Assembly (NCBI RefSeq): GCF_037975245.1
Contig: NC_092567.1
Location: forward strand, 355,501-419,500
From: Apostichopus japonicus
Taxonomy: Eukaryota; Echinodermata; Holothuroidea; Aspidochirotida; Stichopodidae
Length of the DNA stretch: 64,000 nucleotides
Direction: 5' to 3'
The translations under genes and the position numbers were made by a program. The notes below the pieces were generated by a model, which saw only the letters and a list, made by a program, of their open reading frames with translations, had not been told where the DNA came from and ran no database searches. Shown in pieces: positions 21,212-32,932 of the stretch (position 1 is the stretch's first letter; each line of letters begins with the position of its first letter).

Positions 21212-21573
21212 GTAGAGCGGTGAGGTGGCAGAACGGGAGAGTACACGTCTGCAGTACCTGAGGTCCCTGGTTCAAACCTCGGTGTTGACACTGACACCAA
21301 TTTCACCCCGCTCCTTTCTCGTAGTAGGAAAGTGGCTACACGTGGAAAGCGGTACTCACGTCCTTCGGAGGGGACGTTAAATTGCGGTCCCGGGAGCAGG
21401 ACTACACACCCCTGCCTCGTTACTTCAGGGCACTATTCGAAAAGAGAAGGCGAGATTCGCCGGTGTCTTTCCACACACAAAAACTTGGAACCTCAATGAT
21501 TTCCGACTAAGGATTTCCTTAGTCTGCTGAAGCACCTTCGGGTGGAAGCGTAATACGAGGTGTATCATATCAT
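21212..21573 (+). mobile_element. tRNA-derived SINE in the H1 target site
   Basis: About 362 bp. The tRNA-like head has an A box TGGCAGAACGG (21226-21236) and a B box GGTTCAAACCT (21269-21279, one mismatch to consensus). A body of unrelated sequence follows, including CGTCCTTCGGAGGGGACGTT near 21359-21378, a type of conserved SINE core I cannot assign with certainty. Near the 3' end is CACC-TTCG-GGTG, a short hairpin with a TTCG loop, and the tail is TATCATATCAT. Flanked by ATCAGTCATAAT (21200-21211 and 21574-21585). It encodes no protein and must borrow LINE machinery. Landing in the same interval as the LINEs suggests it uses theirs. Confidence 0.85.
21226..21279 (+). promoter_or_regulatory. 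Internal RNA polymerase III promoter of the SINE
   Basis: A and B boxes 32 bases apart, within the range for tRNA-type promoters. Transcription would run toward the downstream H1 gene. Confidence 0.75.
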
Positions 21574-21651
21574 ATCAGTCATAATTACAAAACAAACATA
21601 CATTTGATATCGTTCTAACCTGACCCGACAGTAAATAGCAACACGAGAAAG

Positions 21652-22215
21652 ATGTCCGCAGTCGTTGCAAAGAGACCTGCTCAACCAAGCACCCTCGATA
21701 TGATCGTCAAGGCGATTACAACCAGGCATGAAGCTAGAGGTTCATCCGTAGCCGGCATTAAGTCAACCCTACAAGCAATGGAGTTCGACACAAAGAAGAA
21801 GAACACCCTCATCAACTCGGCACTCAAGAGAGGAGTAGCAACCGGTGTGTTGAAGCAAGTCAAAGGCGTCGGCGCAACGGGAACTTTCAAGATCGACACC
21901 AATTCAGCGAAGGCAGCCGAAAAAGCCAAGGCGCAGAAGGAGAAAGAAAGGGCAAAGACAGCTGCCAAGAAACAGAAAGAAAAGGAGAAGAAAGCCGCAG
22001 TACGAGAGAAAGCTAAGGCCAAGAAGGCTGCTGCTAAGACAAAGAAACCCTCACCGAAAGCTAAGAAAACCACCAAGCCAAAGAAGAAAACCACCAAGAC
22101 ACCCACCAAGAAAGCCGTAGTCAAGAAAGCCGTAGTCAAGAAAGCCGTGAAACCGAAGAAAACAGTTAAGCCCAAGACGTCCGCCACCAAACCTAAGAAG
22201 ACAACTAAGAAGTAG
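21652..22215 (+). CDS. H1: Histone H1, behind the SINE
   Basis: Reference protein sequence. TATA (21183-21191) is about 470 bases upstream because of the SINE. Stem-loop at 22244-22259. It is the first gene of the compressed H1 pair. Confidence 0.95.
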   Translation: MSAVVAKRPAQPSTLDMIVKAITTRHEARGSSVAGIKSTLQAMEFDTKKKNTLINSALKRGVATGVLKQVKGVGATGTFKIDTNSAKAAEKAKAQKEKERAKTAAKKQKEKEKKAAVREKAKAKKAAAKTKKPSPKAKKTTKPKKKTTKTPTKKAVVKKAVVKKAVKPKKTVKPKTSATKPKKTTKK

Positions 22216-22243
22216 CCAGTATCAGACGTGTCTCAAAACCAAC

Positions 22244-22259
22244 GGCTCTTTTAAGAGCC
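22244..22259 (+). terminator. Histone 3' stem-loop, fully Watson-Crick variant
   Basis: GGCTCTTTTAAGAGCC, the same variant as at 19866. Sharing by neighbouring genes indicates local exchange between units. Confidence 0.92.
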
Positions 22260-22350
22260 ATCCAAATCACTGAAAGGGCTACTCTCGCTACTCCTCAAAC
22301 ATGCTTTTGTCTTTTGTCCTGACCCGACAGTAAATAGCAACACGAGAAAG

Positions 22351-22914
22351 ATGTCCGCAGTCGTTGCAAAGAGACCTGCTCAACCAAGCACCCTCGATAT
22401 GATCGTCAAGGCGATTACAACCAGGCATGAAGCTAGAGGTTCATCCGTAGCCGGCATTAAGTCAACCCTACAAGCAATGGAGTTCGACACAAAGAAGAAG
22501 AACACCCTCATCAACTCGGCACTCAAGAGAGGAGTAGCAACCGGTGTGTTGAAGCAAGTCAAAGGCGTCGGCGCAACGGGAACTTTCAAGATCGACACCA
22601 ATTCAGCGAAGGCAGCCGAAAAAGCCAAGGCGCAGAAGGAGAAAGAAAGGGCAAAGACAGCTGCCAAGAAACAGAAAGAAAAGGAGAAGAAAGCCGCAGT
22701 ACGAGAGAAAGCTAAGGCCAAGAAGGCTGCTGCTAAGACAAAGAAACCCTCACCGAAAGCTAAGAAAACCACCAAGCCAAAGAAGAAAACCACCAAGACA
22801 CCCACCAAGAAAGCCGTAGTCAAGAAAGCCGTAGTCAAGAAAGCCGTGAAACCGAAGAAAACAGTTAAGCCCAAGACGTCCGCCACCAAACCTAAGAAGA
22901 CAACTAAGAAGTAG
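22351..22914 (+). CDS. H1: Histone H1 without its own promoter (spacer deletion)
   Basis: Reference protein sequence, but only 135 bases separate it from the upstream H1. The join near 22311-22318 connects the start of the upstream 3' region (TTTTGTCTTT) directly to CCTGACCCGACAG in the H1 5' UTR, removing about 1.3 kb including CCAAT and TATA. It has an intact stem-loop at 22943-22958. It is probably silent or made only by readthrough, yet the coding sequence is undamaged, so the deletion is recent or the gene is kept uniform by conversion. Confidence 0.94.
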   Translation: MSAVVAKRPAQPSTLDMIVKAITTRHEARGSSVAGIKSTLQAMEFDTKKKNTLINSALKRGVATGVLKQVKGVGATGTFKIDTNSAKAAEKAKAQKEKERAKTAAKKQKEKEKKAAVREKAKAKKAAAKTKKPSPKAKKTTKPKKKTTKTPTKKAVVKKAVVKKAVKPKKTVKPKTSATKPKKTTKK

Positions 22915-24354
22915 CCAGTATCAGACGTGTCTCAAAACCAACGGCTCTTTTAAGGGCCATCCAAATCACTGAAAGGGCTACTCTCGCTACTCCTCAAACA
23001 TGCTTTTGTCTTTGTCTACTTTATTTCATTATCAAATCCCCCCCCCCACCCCCTCTCCACCCGAACACCACCACAACACAAGTTCTCAGTCAATAAAATG
23101 ACGGAGACCGGCAACTCAAACAGATTTCATGTTGAAAATGCAAAAGCCGAAAGGGCATCCCGAAAATAATCAATTTCGAGAATATGGAAGTATCCCTTCC
23201 TTCCATCGTCTCTCACTCCCAGACGCAAACTAATGAAACAATCAAAACTTAAAATCCGCTGTCCAACACACTTGCGGACACCCGGCCGCACGAAGTTGTT
23301 AACCGTGCATATAGATATAAGGATATTTGTGCTATGTATGGGCTATTAAAACGATTGCCACTAACAATTTGGAAAAGGAAAATCTAACAAACCTGATCTT
23401 CGAAAATTACGCAACTACTTTTAACTGCAATATGAGTCACTGCGGCGAGCTGGTCCCAATTTTGTCGGAGACACTTTGCACGACGATAGGGTCGGTGCGA
23501 TAAATGCGAGGGCAATTCCTAATCGAGTCAGGTCAATTATCAGAAAATCAGTGGTGATCAAGTGATGGGCATCCGTCGAAAAGGTTAACCGTATGGAAAA
23601 GTCCACATCAGGGTGACTTTTTGTACATGTTTCCAGTTATCACCATTCCTCTGGATGCTTGCATGTTAAAGCTTTCTAAATAAACTACCGATGGTGCAAA
23701 ACTCGGGAGGATTGCAGGTGATTACGGCATCTAAGCAATTCGTTGCAGGTATCGTATGGTAGGTACGTAGCCCAAATTCTAGTATGCAGTAAGCCATAGG
23801 TCTGCAGTCGTTCCATTGCACACAAAATATATCGCAGAAAGCAAGTTTAACGGATGGTTGAACTTCTCCTTAGTCTGATCGCTTATGATGGTGACATCTT
23901 GAATTAACTCTTGATGAAATTTTCATTTCAATTCATTACACTTAAGTGACTGAAACTGCCAGACAATATATAGACGTGTATGTATTAGTTGCGAATGAAA
24001 ACTTTTGACTTCTATTCTTGTCCGAAAATAGAGCACGACAAGCTTCGAATCGGTACTTTGAAAACTATCACACGATTGTTTAGATTGAGCTCCTTTCGCC
24101 TATTCTGGTTTGGTTTTACCAAAGGCAGTGAAAGTATCTAGAATTTTGAATTGAATAAAACAGTTTAAAACAGGTAGTGCTTGTACGTCAGTGTGATTAG
24201 GTCCACGACCAATCAAGACAGAGATCGAGGGTAGTTTCGTTCACGTCCGCCAGGACTAATATATTAAACAAAAAGAATCAGTCATAATTACAAAACAAAC
24301 ATACATTTGATATCGTTCTAACCTGACCCGACAGTAAATAGCAACACGAGAAAG

Positions 24355-24918
24355 ATGTCCGCAGTCGTTGCAAAGAGACCTGCTCAACCAAGCACCCTCG
24401 ATATGATCGTCAAGGCGATTACAACCAGGCATGAAGCTAGAGGTTCATCCGTAGCCGGCATTAAGTCAACCCTACAAGCAATGGAGTTCGACACAAAGAA
24501 GAAGAACACCCTCATCAACTCGGCACTCAAGAGAGGAGTAGCAACCGGTGTGTTGAAGCAAGTCAAAGGCGTCGGCGCAACGGGAACTTTCAAGATCGAC
24601 ACCAATTCAGCGAAGGCAGCCGAAAAAGCCAAGGCGCAGAAGGAGAAAGAAAGGGCAAAGACAGCTGCCAAGAAACAGAAAGAAAAGGAGAAGAAAGCCG
24701 CAGTACGAGAGAAAGCTAAGGCCAAGAAGGCTGCTGCTAAGACAAAGAAACCCTCACCGAAAGCTAAGAAAACCACCAAGCCAAAGAAGAAAACCACCAA
24801 GACACCCACCAAGAAAGCCGTAGTCAAGAAAGCCGTAGTCAAGAAAGCCGTGAAACCGAAGAAAACAGTTAAGCCCAAGACGTCCGCCACCAAACCTAAG
24901 AAGACAACTAAGAAGTAG
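24355..24918 (+). CDS. H1: Histone H1
   Basis: Reference protein sequence, intact unit. TATA 24260-24268, stem-loop 24947-24962. Confidence 0.96.
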   Translation: MSAVVAKRPAQPSTLDMIVKAITTRHEARGSSVAGIKSTLQAMEFDTKKKNTLINSALKRGVATGVLKQVKGVGATGTFKIDTNSAKAAEKAKAQKEKERAKTAAKKQKEKEKKAAVREKAKAKKAAAKTKKPSPKAKKTTKPKKKTTKTPTKKAVVKKAVVKKAVKPKKTVKPKTSATKPKKTTKK

Positions 24919-26359
24919 CCAGTATCAGACGTGTCTCAAAACCAACGGCTCTTTTAAGGGCCATCCAAATCACTGAAAGGGCTACTCTCGCTACTCCTCA
25001 AACATGCTTTTGTCTTTGTCTACTTTATTTCATTATCAAATCCCCCCCCCCCACCCCCTCTCCACCCGAACACCACCACAACACAAGTTCTCAGTCAATA
25101 AAATGACGGAGACCGGCAACTCAAACAGATTTCATGTTGAAAATGCAAAAGCCGAAAGGGCATCCCGAAAATAATCAATTTCGAGAATATGGAAGTATCC
25201 CTTCCTTCCATCGTCTCTCACTCCCAGACGCAAACTAATGAAACAATCAAAACTTAAAATCCGCTGTCCAACACACTTGCGGACACCCGGCCGCACGAAG
25301 TTGTTAACCGTGCATATAGATATAAGGATATTTGTGCTATGTATGGGCTATTAAAACGATTGCCACTAACAATTTGGAAAAGGAAAATCTAACAAACCTG
25401 ATCTTCGAAAATTACGCAACTACTTTTAACTGCAATATGAGTCACTGCGGCGAGCTGGTCCCAATTTTGTCGGAGACACTTTGCACGACGATAGGGTCGG
25501 TGCGATAAATGCGAGGGCAATTCCTAATCGAGTCAGGTCAATTATCAGAAAATCAGTGGTGATCAAGTGATGGGCATCCGTCGAAAAGGTTAACCGTATG
25601 GAAAAGTCCACATCAGGGTGACTTTTTGTACATGTTTCCAGTTATCACCATTCCTCTGGATGCTTGCATGTTAAAGCTTTCTAAATAAACTACCGATGGT
25701 GCAAAACTCGGGAGGATTGCAGGTGATTACGGCATCTAAGCAATTCGTTGCAGGTATCGTATGGTAGGTACGTAGCCCAAATTCTAGTATGCAGTAAGCC
25801 ATAGGTCTGCAGTCGTTCCATTGCACACAAAATATATCGCAGAAAGCAAGTTTAACGGATGGTTGAACTTCTCCTTAGTCTGATCGCTTATGATGGTGAC
25901 ATCTTGAATTAACTCTTGATGAAATTTTCATTTCAATTCATTACACTTAAGTGACTGAAACTGCCAGACAATATATAGACGTGTATGTATTAGTTGCGAA
26001 TGAAAACTTTTGACTTCTATTCTTGTCCGAAAATAGAGCACGACAAGCTTCGAATCGGTACTTTGAAAACTATCACACGATTGTTTAGATTGAGCTCCTT
26101 TCGCCTATTCTGGTTTGGTTTTACCAAAGGCAGTGAAAGTATCTAGAATTTTGAATTGAATAAAACAGTTTAAAACAGGTAGTGCTTGTACGTCAGTGTG
26201 ATTAGGTCCACGACCAATCAAGACAGAGATCGAGGGTAGTTTCGTTCACGTCCGCCAGGACTAATATATTAAACAAAAAGAATCAGTCATAATTACAAAA
26301 CAAACATACATTTGATATCGTTCTAACCTGACCCGACAGTAAATAGCAACACGAGAAAG

Positions 26360-26923
26360 ATGTCCGCAGTCGTTGCAAAGAGACCTGCTCAACCAAGCAC
26401 CCTCGATATGATCGTCAAGGCGATTACAACCAGGCATGAAGCTAGAGGTTCATCCGTAGCCGGCATTAAGTCAACCCTACAAGCAATGGAGTTCGACACA
26501 AAGAAGAAGAACACCCTCATCAACTCGGCACTCAAGAGAGGAGTAGCAACCGGTGTGTTGAAGCAAGTCAAAGGCGTCGGCGCAACGGGAACTTTCAAGA
26601 TCGACACCAATTCAGCGAAGGCAGCCGAAAAAGCCAAGGCGCAGAAGGAGAAAGAAAGGGCAAAGACAGCTGCCAAGAAACAGAAAGAAAAGGAGAAGAA
26701 AGCCGCAGTACGAGAGAAAGCTAAGGCCAAGAAGGCTGCTGCTAAGACAAAGAAACCCTCACCGAAAGCTAAGAAAACCACCAAGCCAAAGAAGAAAACC
26801 ACCAAGACACCCACCAAGAAAGCCGTAGTCAAGAAAGCCGTAGTCAAGAAAGCCGTGAAACCGAAGAAAACAGTTAAGCCCAAGACGTCCGCCACCAAAC
26901 CTAAGAAGACAACTAAGAAGTAG
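26360..26923 (+). CDS. H1: Histone H1
   Basis: Reference protein sequence, intact unit. TATA 26265-26273, stem-loop 26952-26967. Its spacer has a private A-to-C change near 27477. Confidence 0.96.
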   Translation: MSAVVAKRPAQPSTLDMIVKAITTRHEARGSSVAGIKSTLQAMEFDTKKKNTLINSALKRGVATGVLKQVKGVGATGTFKIDTNSAKAAEKAKAQKEKERAKTAAKKQKEKEKKAAVREKAKAKKAAAKTKKPSPKAKKTTKPKKKTTKTPTKKAVVKKAVVKKAVKPKKTVKPKTSATKPKKTTKK

Positions 26924-28362
26924 CCAGTATCAGACGTGTCTCAAAACCAACGGCTCTTTTAAGGGCCATCCAAATCACTGAAAGGGCTACTCTCGCTACT
27001 CCTCAAACATGCTTTTGTCTTTGTCTACTTTATTTCATTATCAAATCCCCCCCCCACCCCCTCTCCACCCGAACACCACCACAACACAAGTTCTCAGTCA
27101 ATAAAATGACGGAGACCGGCAACTCAAACAGATTTCATGTTGAAAATGCAAAAGCCGAAAGGGCATCCCGAAAATAATCAATTTCGAGAATATGGAAGTA
27201 TCCCTTCCTTCCATCGTCTCTCACTCCCAGACGCAAACTAATGAAACAATCAAAACTTAAAATCCGCTGTCCAACACACTTGCGGACACCCGGCCGCACG
27301 AAGTTGTTAACCGTGCATATAGATATAAGGATATTTGTGCTATGTATGGGCTATTAAAACGATTGCCACTAACAATTTGGAAAAGGAAAATCTAACAAAC
27401 CTGATCTTCGAAAATTACGCAACTACTTTTAACTGCAATATGAGTCACTGCGGCGAGCTGGTCCCAATTTTGTCGGCGACACTTTGCACGACGATAGGGT
27501 CGGTGCGATAAATGCGAGGGCAATTCCTAATCGAGTCAGGTCAATTATCAGAAAATCAGTGGTGATCAAGTGATGGGCATCCGTCGAAAAGGTTAACCGT
27601 ATGGAAAAGTCCACATCAGGGTGACTTTTTGTACATGTTTCCAGTTATCACCATTCCTCTGGATGCTTGCATGTTAAAGCTTTCTAAATAAACTACCGAT
27701 GGTGCAAAACTCGGGAGGATTGCAGGTGATTACGGCATCTAAGCAATTCGTTGCAGGTATCGTATGGTAGGTACGTAGCCCAAATTCTAGTATGCAGTAA
27801 GCCATAGGTCTGCAGTCGTTCCATTGCACACAAAATATATCGCAGAAAGCAAGTTTAACGGATGGTTGAACTTCTCCTTAGTCTGATCGCTTATGATGGT
27901 GACATCTTGAATTAACTCTTGATGAAATTTTCATTTCAATTCATTACACTTAAGTGACTGAAACTGCCAGACAATATATAGACGTGTATGTATTAGTTGC
28001 GAATGAAAACTTTTGACTTCTATTCTTGTCCGAAAATAGAGCACGACAAGCTTCGAATCGGTACTTTGAAAACTATCACACGATTGTTTAGATTGAGCTC
28101 CTTTCGCCTATTCTGGTTTGGTTTTACCAAAGGCAGTGAAAGTATCTAGAATTTTGAATTGAATAAAACAGTTTAAAACAGGTAGTGCTTGTACGTCAGT
28201 GTGATTAGGTCCACGACCAATCAAGACAGAGATCGAGGGTAGTTTCGTTCACGTCCGCCAGGACTAATATATTAAACAAAAAGAATCAGTCATAATTACA
28301 AAACAAACATACATTTGATATCGTTCTAACCTGACCCGACAGTAAATAGCAACACGAGAAAG

Positions 28363-28926
28363 ATGTCCGCAGTCGTTGCAAAGAGACCTGCTCAACCAAG
28401 CACCCTCGATATGATCGTCAAGGCGATTACAACCAGGCATGAAGCTAGAGGTTCATCCGTAGCCGGCATTAAGTCAACCCTACAAGCAATGGAGTTCGAC
28501 ACAAAGAAGAAGAACACCCTCATCAACTCGGCACTCAAGAGAGGAGTAGCAACCGGTGTGTTGAAGCAAGTCAAAGGCGTCGGCGCAACGGGAACTTTCA
28601 AGATCGACACCAATTCAGCGAAGGCAGCCGAAAAAGCCAAGGCGCAGAAGGAGAAAGAAAGGGCAAAGACAGCTGCCAAGAAACAGAAAGAAAAGGAGAA
28701 GAAAGCCGCAGTACGAGAGAAAGCTAAGGCCAAGAAGGCTGCTGCTAAGACAAAGAAACCCTCACCGAAAGCTAAGAAAACCACCAAGCCAAAGAAGAAA
28801 ACCACCAAGACACCCACCAAGAAAGCCGTAGTCAAGAAAGCCGTAGTCAAGAAAGCCGTGAAACCGAAGAAAACAGTTAAGCCCAAGACGTCCGCCACCA
28901 AACCTAAGAAGACAACTAAGAAGTAG
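28363..28926 (+). CDS. H1: Histone H1
   Basis: Reference protein sequence, intact unit. TATA 28268-28276, stem-loop 28955-28970. Confidence 0.96.
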   Translation: MSAVVAKRPAQPSTLDMIVKAITTRHEARGSSVAGIKSTLQAMEFDTKKKNTLINSALKRGVATGVLKQVKGVGATGTFKIDTNSAKAAEKAKAQKEKERAKTAAKKQKEKEKKAAVREKAKAKKAAAKTKKPSPKAKKTTKPKKKTTKTPTKKAVVKKAVVKKAVKPKKTVKPKTSATKPKKTTKK

Positions 28927-30366
28927 CCAGTATCAGACGTGTCTCAAAACCAACGGCTCTTTTAAGGGCCATCCAAATCACTGAAAGGGCTACTCTCGCT
29001 ACTCCTCAAACATGCTTTTGTCTTTGTCTACTTTATTTCATTATCAAATCCCCCCCCCCACCCCCTCTCCACCCGAACACCACCACAACACAAGTTCTCA
29101 GTCAATAAAATGACGGAGACCGGCAACTCAAACAGATTTCATGTTGAAAATGCAAAAGCCGAAAGGGCATCCCGAAAATAATCAATTTCGAGAATATGGA
29201 AGTATCCCTTCCTTCCATCGTCTCTCACTCCCAGACGCAAACTAATGAAACAATCAAAACTTAAAATCCGCTGTCCAACACACTTGCGGACACCCGGCCG
29301 CACGAAGTTGTTAACCGTGCATATAGATATAAGGATATTTGTGCTATGTATGGGCTATTAAAACGATTGCCACTAACAATTTGGAAAAGGAAAATCTAAC
29401 AAACCTGATCTTCGAAAATTACGCAACTACTTTTAACTGCAATATGAGTCACTGCGGCGAGCTGGTCCCAATTTTGTCGGAGACACTTTGCACGACGATA
29501 GGGTCGGTGCGATAAATGCGAGGGCAATTCCTAATCGAGTCAGGTCAATTATCAGAAAATCAGTGGTGATCAAGTGATGGGCATCCGTCGAAAAGGTTAA
29601 CCGTATGGAAAAGTCCACATCAGGGTGACTTTTTGTACATGTTTCCAGTTATCACCATTCCTCTGGATGCTTGCATGTTAAAGCTTTCTAAATAAACTAC
29701 CGATGGTGCAAAACTCGGGAGGATTGCAGGTGATTACGGCATCTAAGCAATTCGTTGCAGGTATCGTATGGTAGGTACGTAGCCCAAATTCTAGTATGCA
29801 GTAAGCCATAGGTCTGCAGTCGTTCCATTGCACACAAAATATATCGCAGAAAGCAAGTTTAACGGATGGTTGAACTTCTCCTTAGTCTGATCGCTTATGA
29901 TGGTGACATCTTGAATTAACTCTTGATGAAATTTTCATTTCAATTCATTACACTTAAGTGACTGAAACTGCCAGACAATATATAGACGTGTATGTATTAG
30001 TTGCGAATGAAAACTTTTGACTTCTATTCTTGTCCGAAAATAGAGCACGACAAGCTTCGAATCGGTACTTTGAAAACTATCACACGATTGTTTAGATTGA
30101 GCTCCTTTCGCCTATTCTGGTTTGGTTTTACCAAAGGCAGTGAAAGTATCTAGAATTTTGAATTGAATAAAACAGTTTAAAACAGGTAGTGCTTGTACGT
30201 CAGTGTGATTAGGTCCACGACCAATCAAGACAGAGATCGAGGGTAGTTTCGTTCACGTCCGCCAGGACTAATATATTAAACAAAAAGAATCAGTCATAAT
30301 TACAAAACAAACATACATTTGATATCGTTCTAACCTGACCCGACAGTAAATAGCAACACGAGAAAG

Positions 30367-30930
30367 ATGTCCGCAGTCGTTGCAAAGAGACCTGCTCAAC
30401 CAAGCACCCTCGATATGATCGTCAAGGCGATTACAACCAGGCATGAAGCTAGAGGTTCATCCGTAGCCGGCATTAAGTCAACCCTACAAGCAATGGAGTT
30501 CGACACAAAGAAGAAGAACACCCTCATCAACTCGGCACTCAAGAGAGGAGTAGCAACCGGTGTGTTGAAGCAAGTCAAAGGCGTCGGCGCAACGGGAACT
30601 TTCAAGATCGACACCAATTCAGCGAAGGCAGCCGAAAAAGCCAAGGCGCAGAAGGAGAAAGAAAGGGCAAAGACAGCTGCCAAGAAACAGAAAGAAAAGG
30701 AGAAGAAAGCCGCAGTACGAGAGAAAGCTAAGGCCAAGAAGGCTGCTGCTAAGACAAAGAAACCCTCACCGAAAGCTAAGAAAACCACCAAGCCAAAGAA
30801 GAAAACCACCAAGACACCCACCAAGAAAGCCGTAGTCAAGAAAGCCGTAGTCAAGAAAGCCGTGAAACCGAAGAAAACAGTTAAGCCCAAGACGTCCGCC
30901 ACCAAACCTAAGAAGACAACTAAGAAGTAG
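30367..30930 (+). CDS. H1: Histone H1
   Basis: Reference protein sequence, intact unit. TATA 30272-30280, stem-loop 30959-30974. It has one of the shorter poly-C tracts. Confidence 0.96.
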   Translation: MSAVVAKRPAQPSTLDMIVKAITTRHEARGSSVAGIKSTLQAMEFDTKKKNTLINSALKRGVATGVLKQVKGVGATGTFKIDTNSAKAAEKAKAQKEKERAKTAAKKQKEKEKKAAVREKAKAKKAAAKTKKPSPKAKKTTKPKKKTTKTPTKKAVVKKAVVKKAVKPKKTVKPKTSATKPKKTTKK

Positions 30931-32368
30931 CCAGTATCAGACGTGTCTCAAAACCAACGGCTCTTTTAAGGGCCATCCAAATCACTGAAAGGGCTACTCT
31001 CGCTACTCCTCAAACATGCTTTTGTCTTTGTCTACTTTATTTCATTATCAAATCCCCCCCCACCCCCTCTCCACCCGAACACCACCACAACACAAGTTCT
31101 CAGTCAATAAAATGACGGAGACCGGCAACTCAAACAGATTTCATGTTGAAAATGCAAAAGCCGAAAGGGCATCCCGAAAATAATCAATTTCGAGAATATG
31201 GAAGTATCCCTTCCTTCCATCGTCTCTCACTCCCAGACGCAAACTAATGAAACAATCAAAACTTAAAATCCGCTGTCCAACACACTTGCGGACACCCGGC
31301 CGCACGAAGTTGTTAACCGTGCATATAGATATAAGGATATTTGTGCTATGTATGGGCTATTAAAACGATTGCCACTAACAATTTGGAAAAGGAAAATCTA
31401 ACAAACCTGATCTTCGAAAATTACGCAACTACTTTTAACTGCAATATGAGTCACTGCGGCGAGCTGGTCCCAATTTTGTCGGAGACACTTTGCACGACGA
31501 TAGGGTCGGTGCGATAAATGCGAGGGCAATTCCTAATCGAGTCAGGTCAATTATCAGAAAATCAGTGGTGATCAAGTGATGGGCATCCGTCGAAAAGGTT
31601 AACCGTATGGAAAAGTCCACATCAGGGTGACTTTTTGTACATGTTTCCAGTTATCACCATTCCTCTGGATGCTTGCATGTTAAAGCTTTCTAAATAAACT
31701 ACCGATGGTGCAAAACTCGGGAGGATTGCAGGTGATTACGGCATCTAAGCAATTCGTTGCAGGTATCGTATGGTAGGTACGTAGCCCAAATTCTAGTATG
31801 CAGTAAGCCATAGGTCTGCAGTCGTTCCATTGCACACAAAATATATCGCAGAAAGCAAGTTTAACGGATGGTTGAACTTCTCCTTAGTCTGATCGCTTAT
31901 GATGGTGACATCTTGAATTAACTCTTGATGAAATTTTCATTTCAATTCATTACACTTAAGTGACTGAAACTGCCAGACAATATATAGACGTGTATGTATT
32001 AGTTGCGAATGAAAACTTTTGACTTCTATTCTTGTCCGAAAATAGAGCACGACAAGCTTCGAATCGGTACTTTGAAAACTATCACACGATTGTTTAGATT
32101 GAGCTCCTTTCGCCTATTCTGGTTTGGTTTTACCAAAGGCAGTGAAAGTATCTAGAATTTTGAATTGAATAAAACAGTTTAAAACAGGTAGTGCTTGTAC
32201 GTCAGTGTGATTAGGTCCACGACCAATCAAGACAGAGATCGAGGGTAGTTTCGTTCACGTCCGCCAGGACTAATATATTAAACAAAAAGAATCAGTCATA
32301 ATTACAAAACAAACATACATTTGATATCGTTCTAACCTGACCCGACAGTAAATAGCAACACGAGAAAG

Positions 32369-32932
32369 ATGTCCGCAGTCGTTGCAAAGAGACCTGCTCA
32401 ACCAAGCACCCTCGATATGATCGTCAAGGCGATTACAACCAGGCATGAAGCTAGAGGTTCATCCGTAGCCGGCATTAAGTCAACCCTACAAGCAATGGAG
32501 TTCGACACAAAGAAGAAGAACACCCTCATCAACTCGGCACTCAAGAGAGGAGTAGCAACCGGTGTGTTGAAGCAAGTCAAAGGCGTCGGCGCAACGGGAA
32601 CTTTCAAGATCGACACCAATTCAGCGAAGGCAGCCGAAAAAGCCAAGGCGCAGAAGGAGAAAGAAAGGGCAAAGACAGCTGCCAAGAAACAGAAAGAAAA
32701 GGAGAAGAAAGCCGCAGTACGAGAGAAAGCTAAGGCCAAGAAGGCTGCTGCTAAGACAAAGAAACCCTCACCGAAAGCTAAGAAAACCACCAAGCCAAAG
32801 AAGAAAACCACCAAGACACCCACCAAGAAAGCCGTAGTCAAGAAAGCCGTAGTCAAGAAAGCCGTGAAACCGAAGAAAACAGTTAAGCCCAAGACGTCCG
32901 CCACCAAACCTAAGAAGACAACTAAGAAGTAG
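32369..32932 (+). CDS. H1: Histone H1
   Basis: Reference protein sequence, intact unit. TATA 32274-32282, stem-loop 32961-32976. The spacer shows CTTTCGACTATTC near 34112 in place of CTTTCGCCTATTC, a variant seen again near 38136. Confidence 0.96.
   Translation: MSAVVAKRPAQPSTLDMIVKAITTRHEARGSSVAGIKSTLQAMEFDTKKKNTLINSALKRGVATGVLKQVKGVGATGTFKIDTNSAKAAEKAKAQKEKERAKTAAKKQKEKEKKAAVREKAKAKKAAAKTKKPSPKAKKTTKPKKKTTKTPTKKAVVKKAVVKKAVKPKKTVKPKTSATKPKKTTKK

Noticed and set aside
21212-21290. A real tRNA gene
   Set aside because: No convincing cloverleaf or anticodon stem; it is fused to a long body with a simple-repeat tail and flanked by a target duplication, so it is a SINE.
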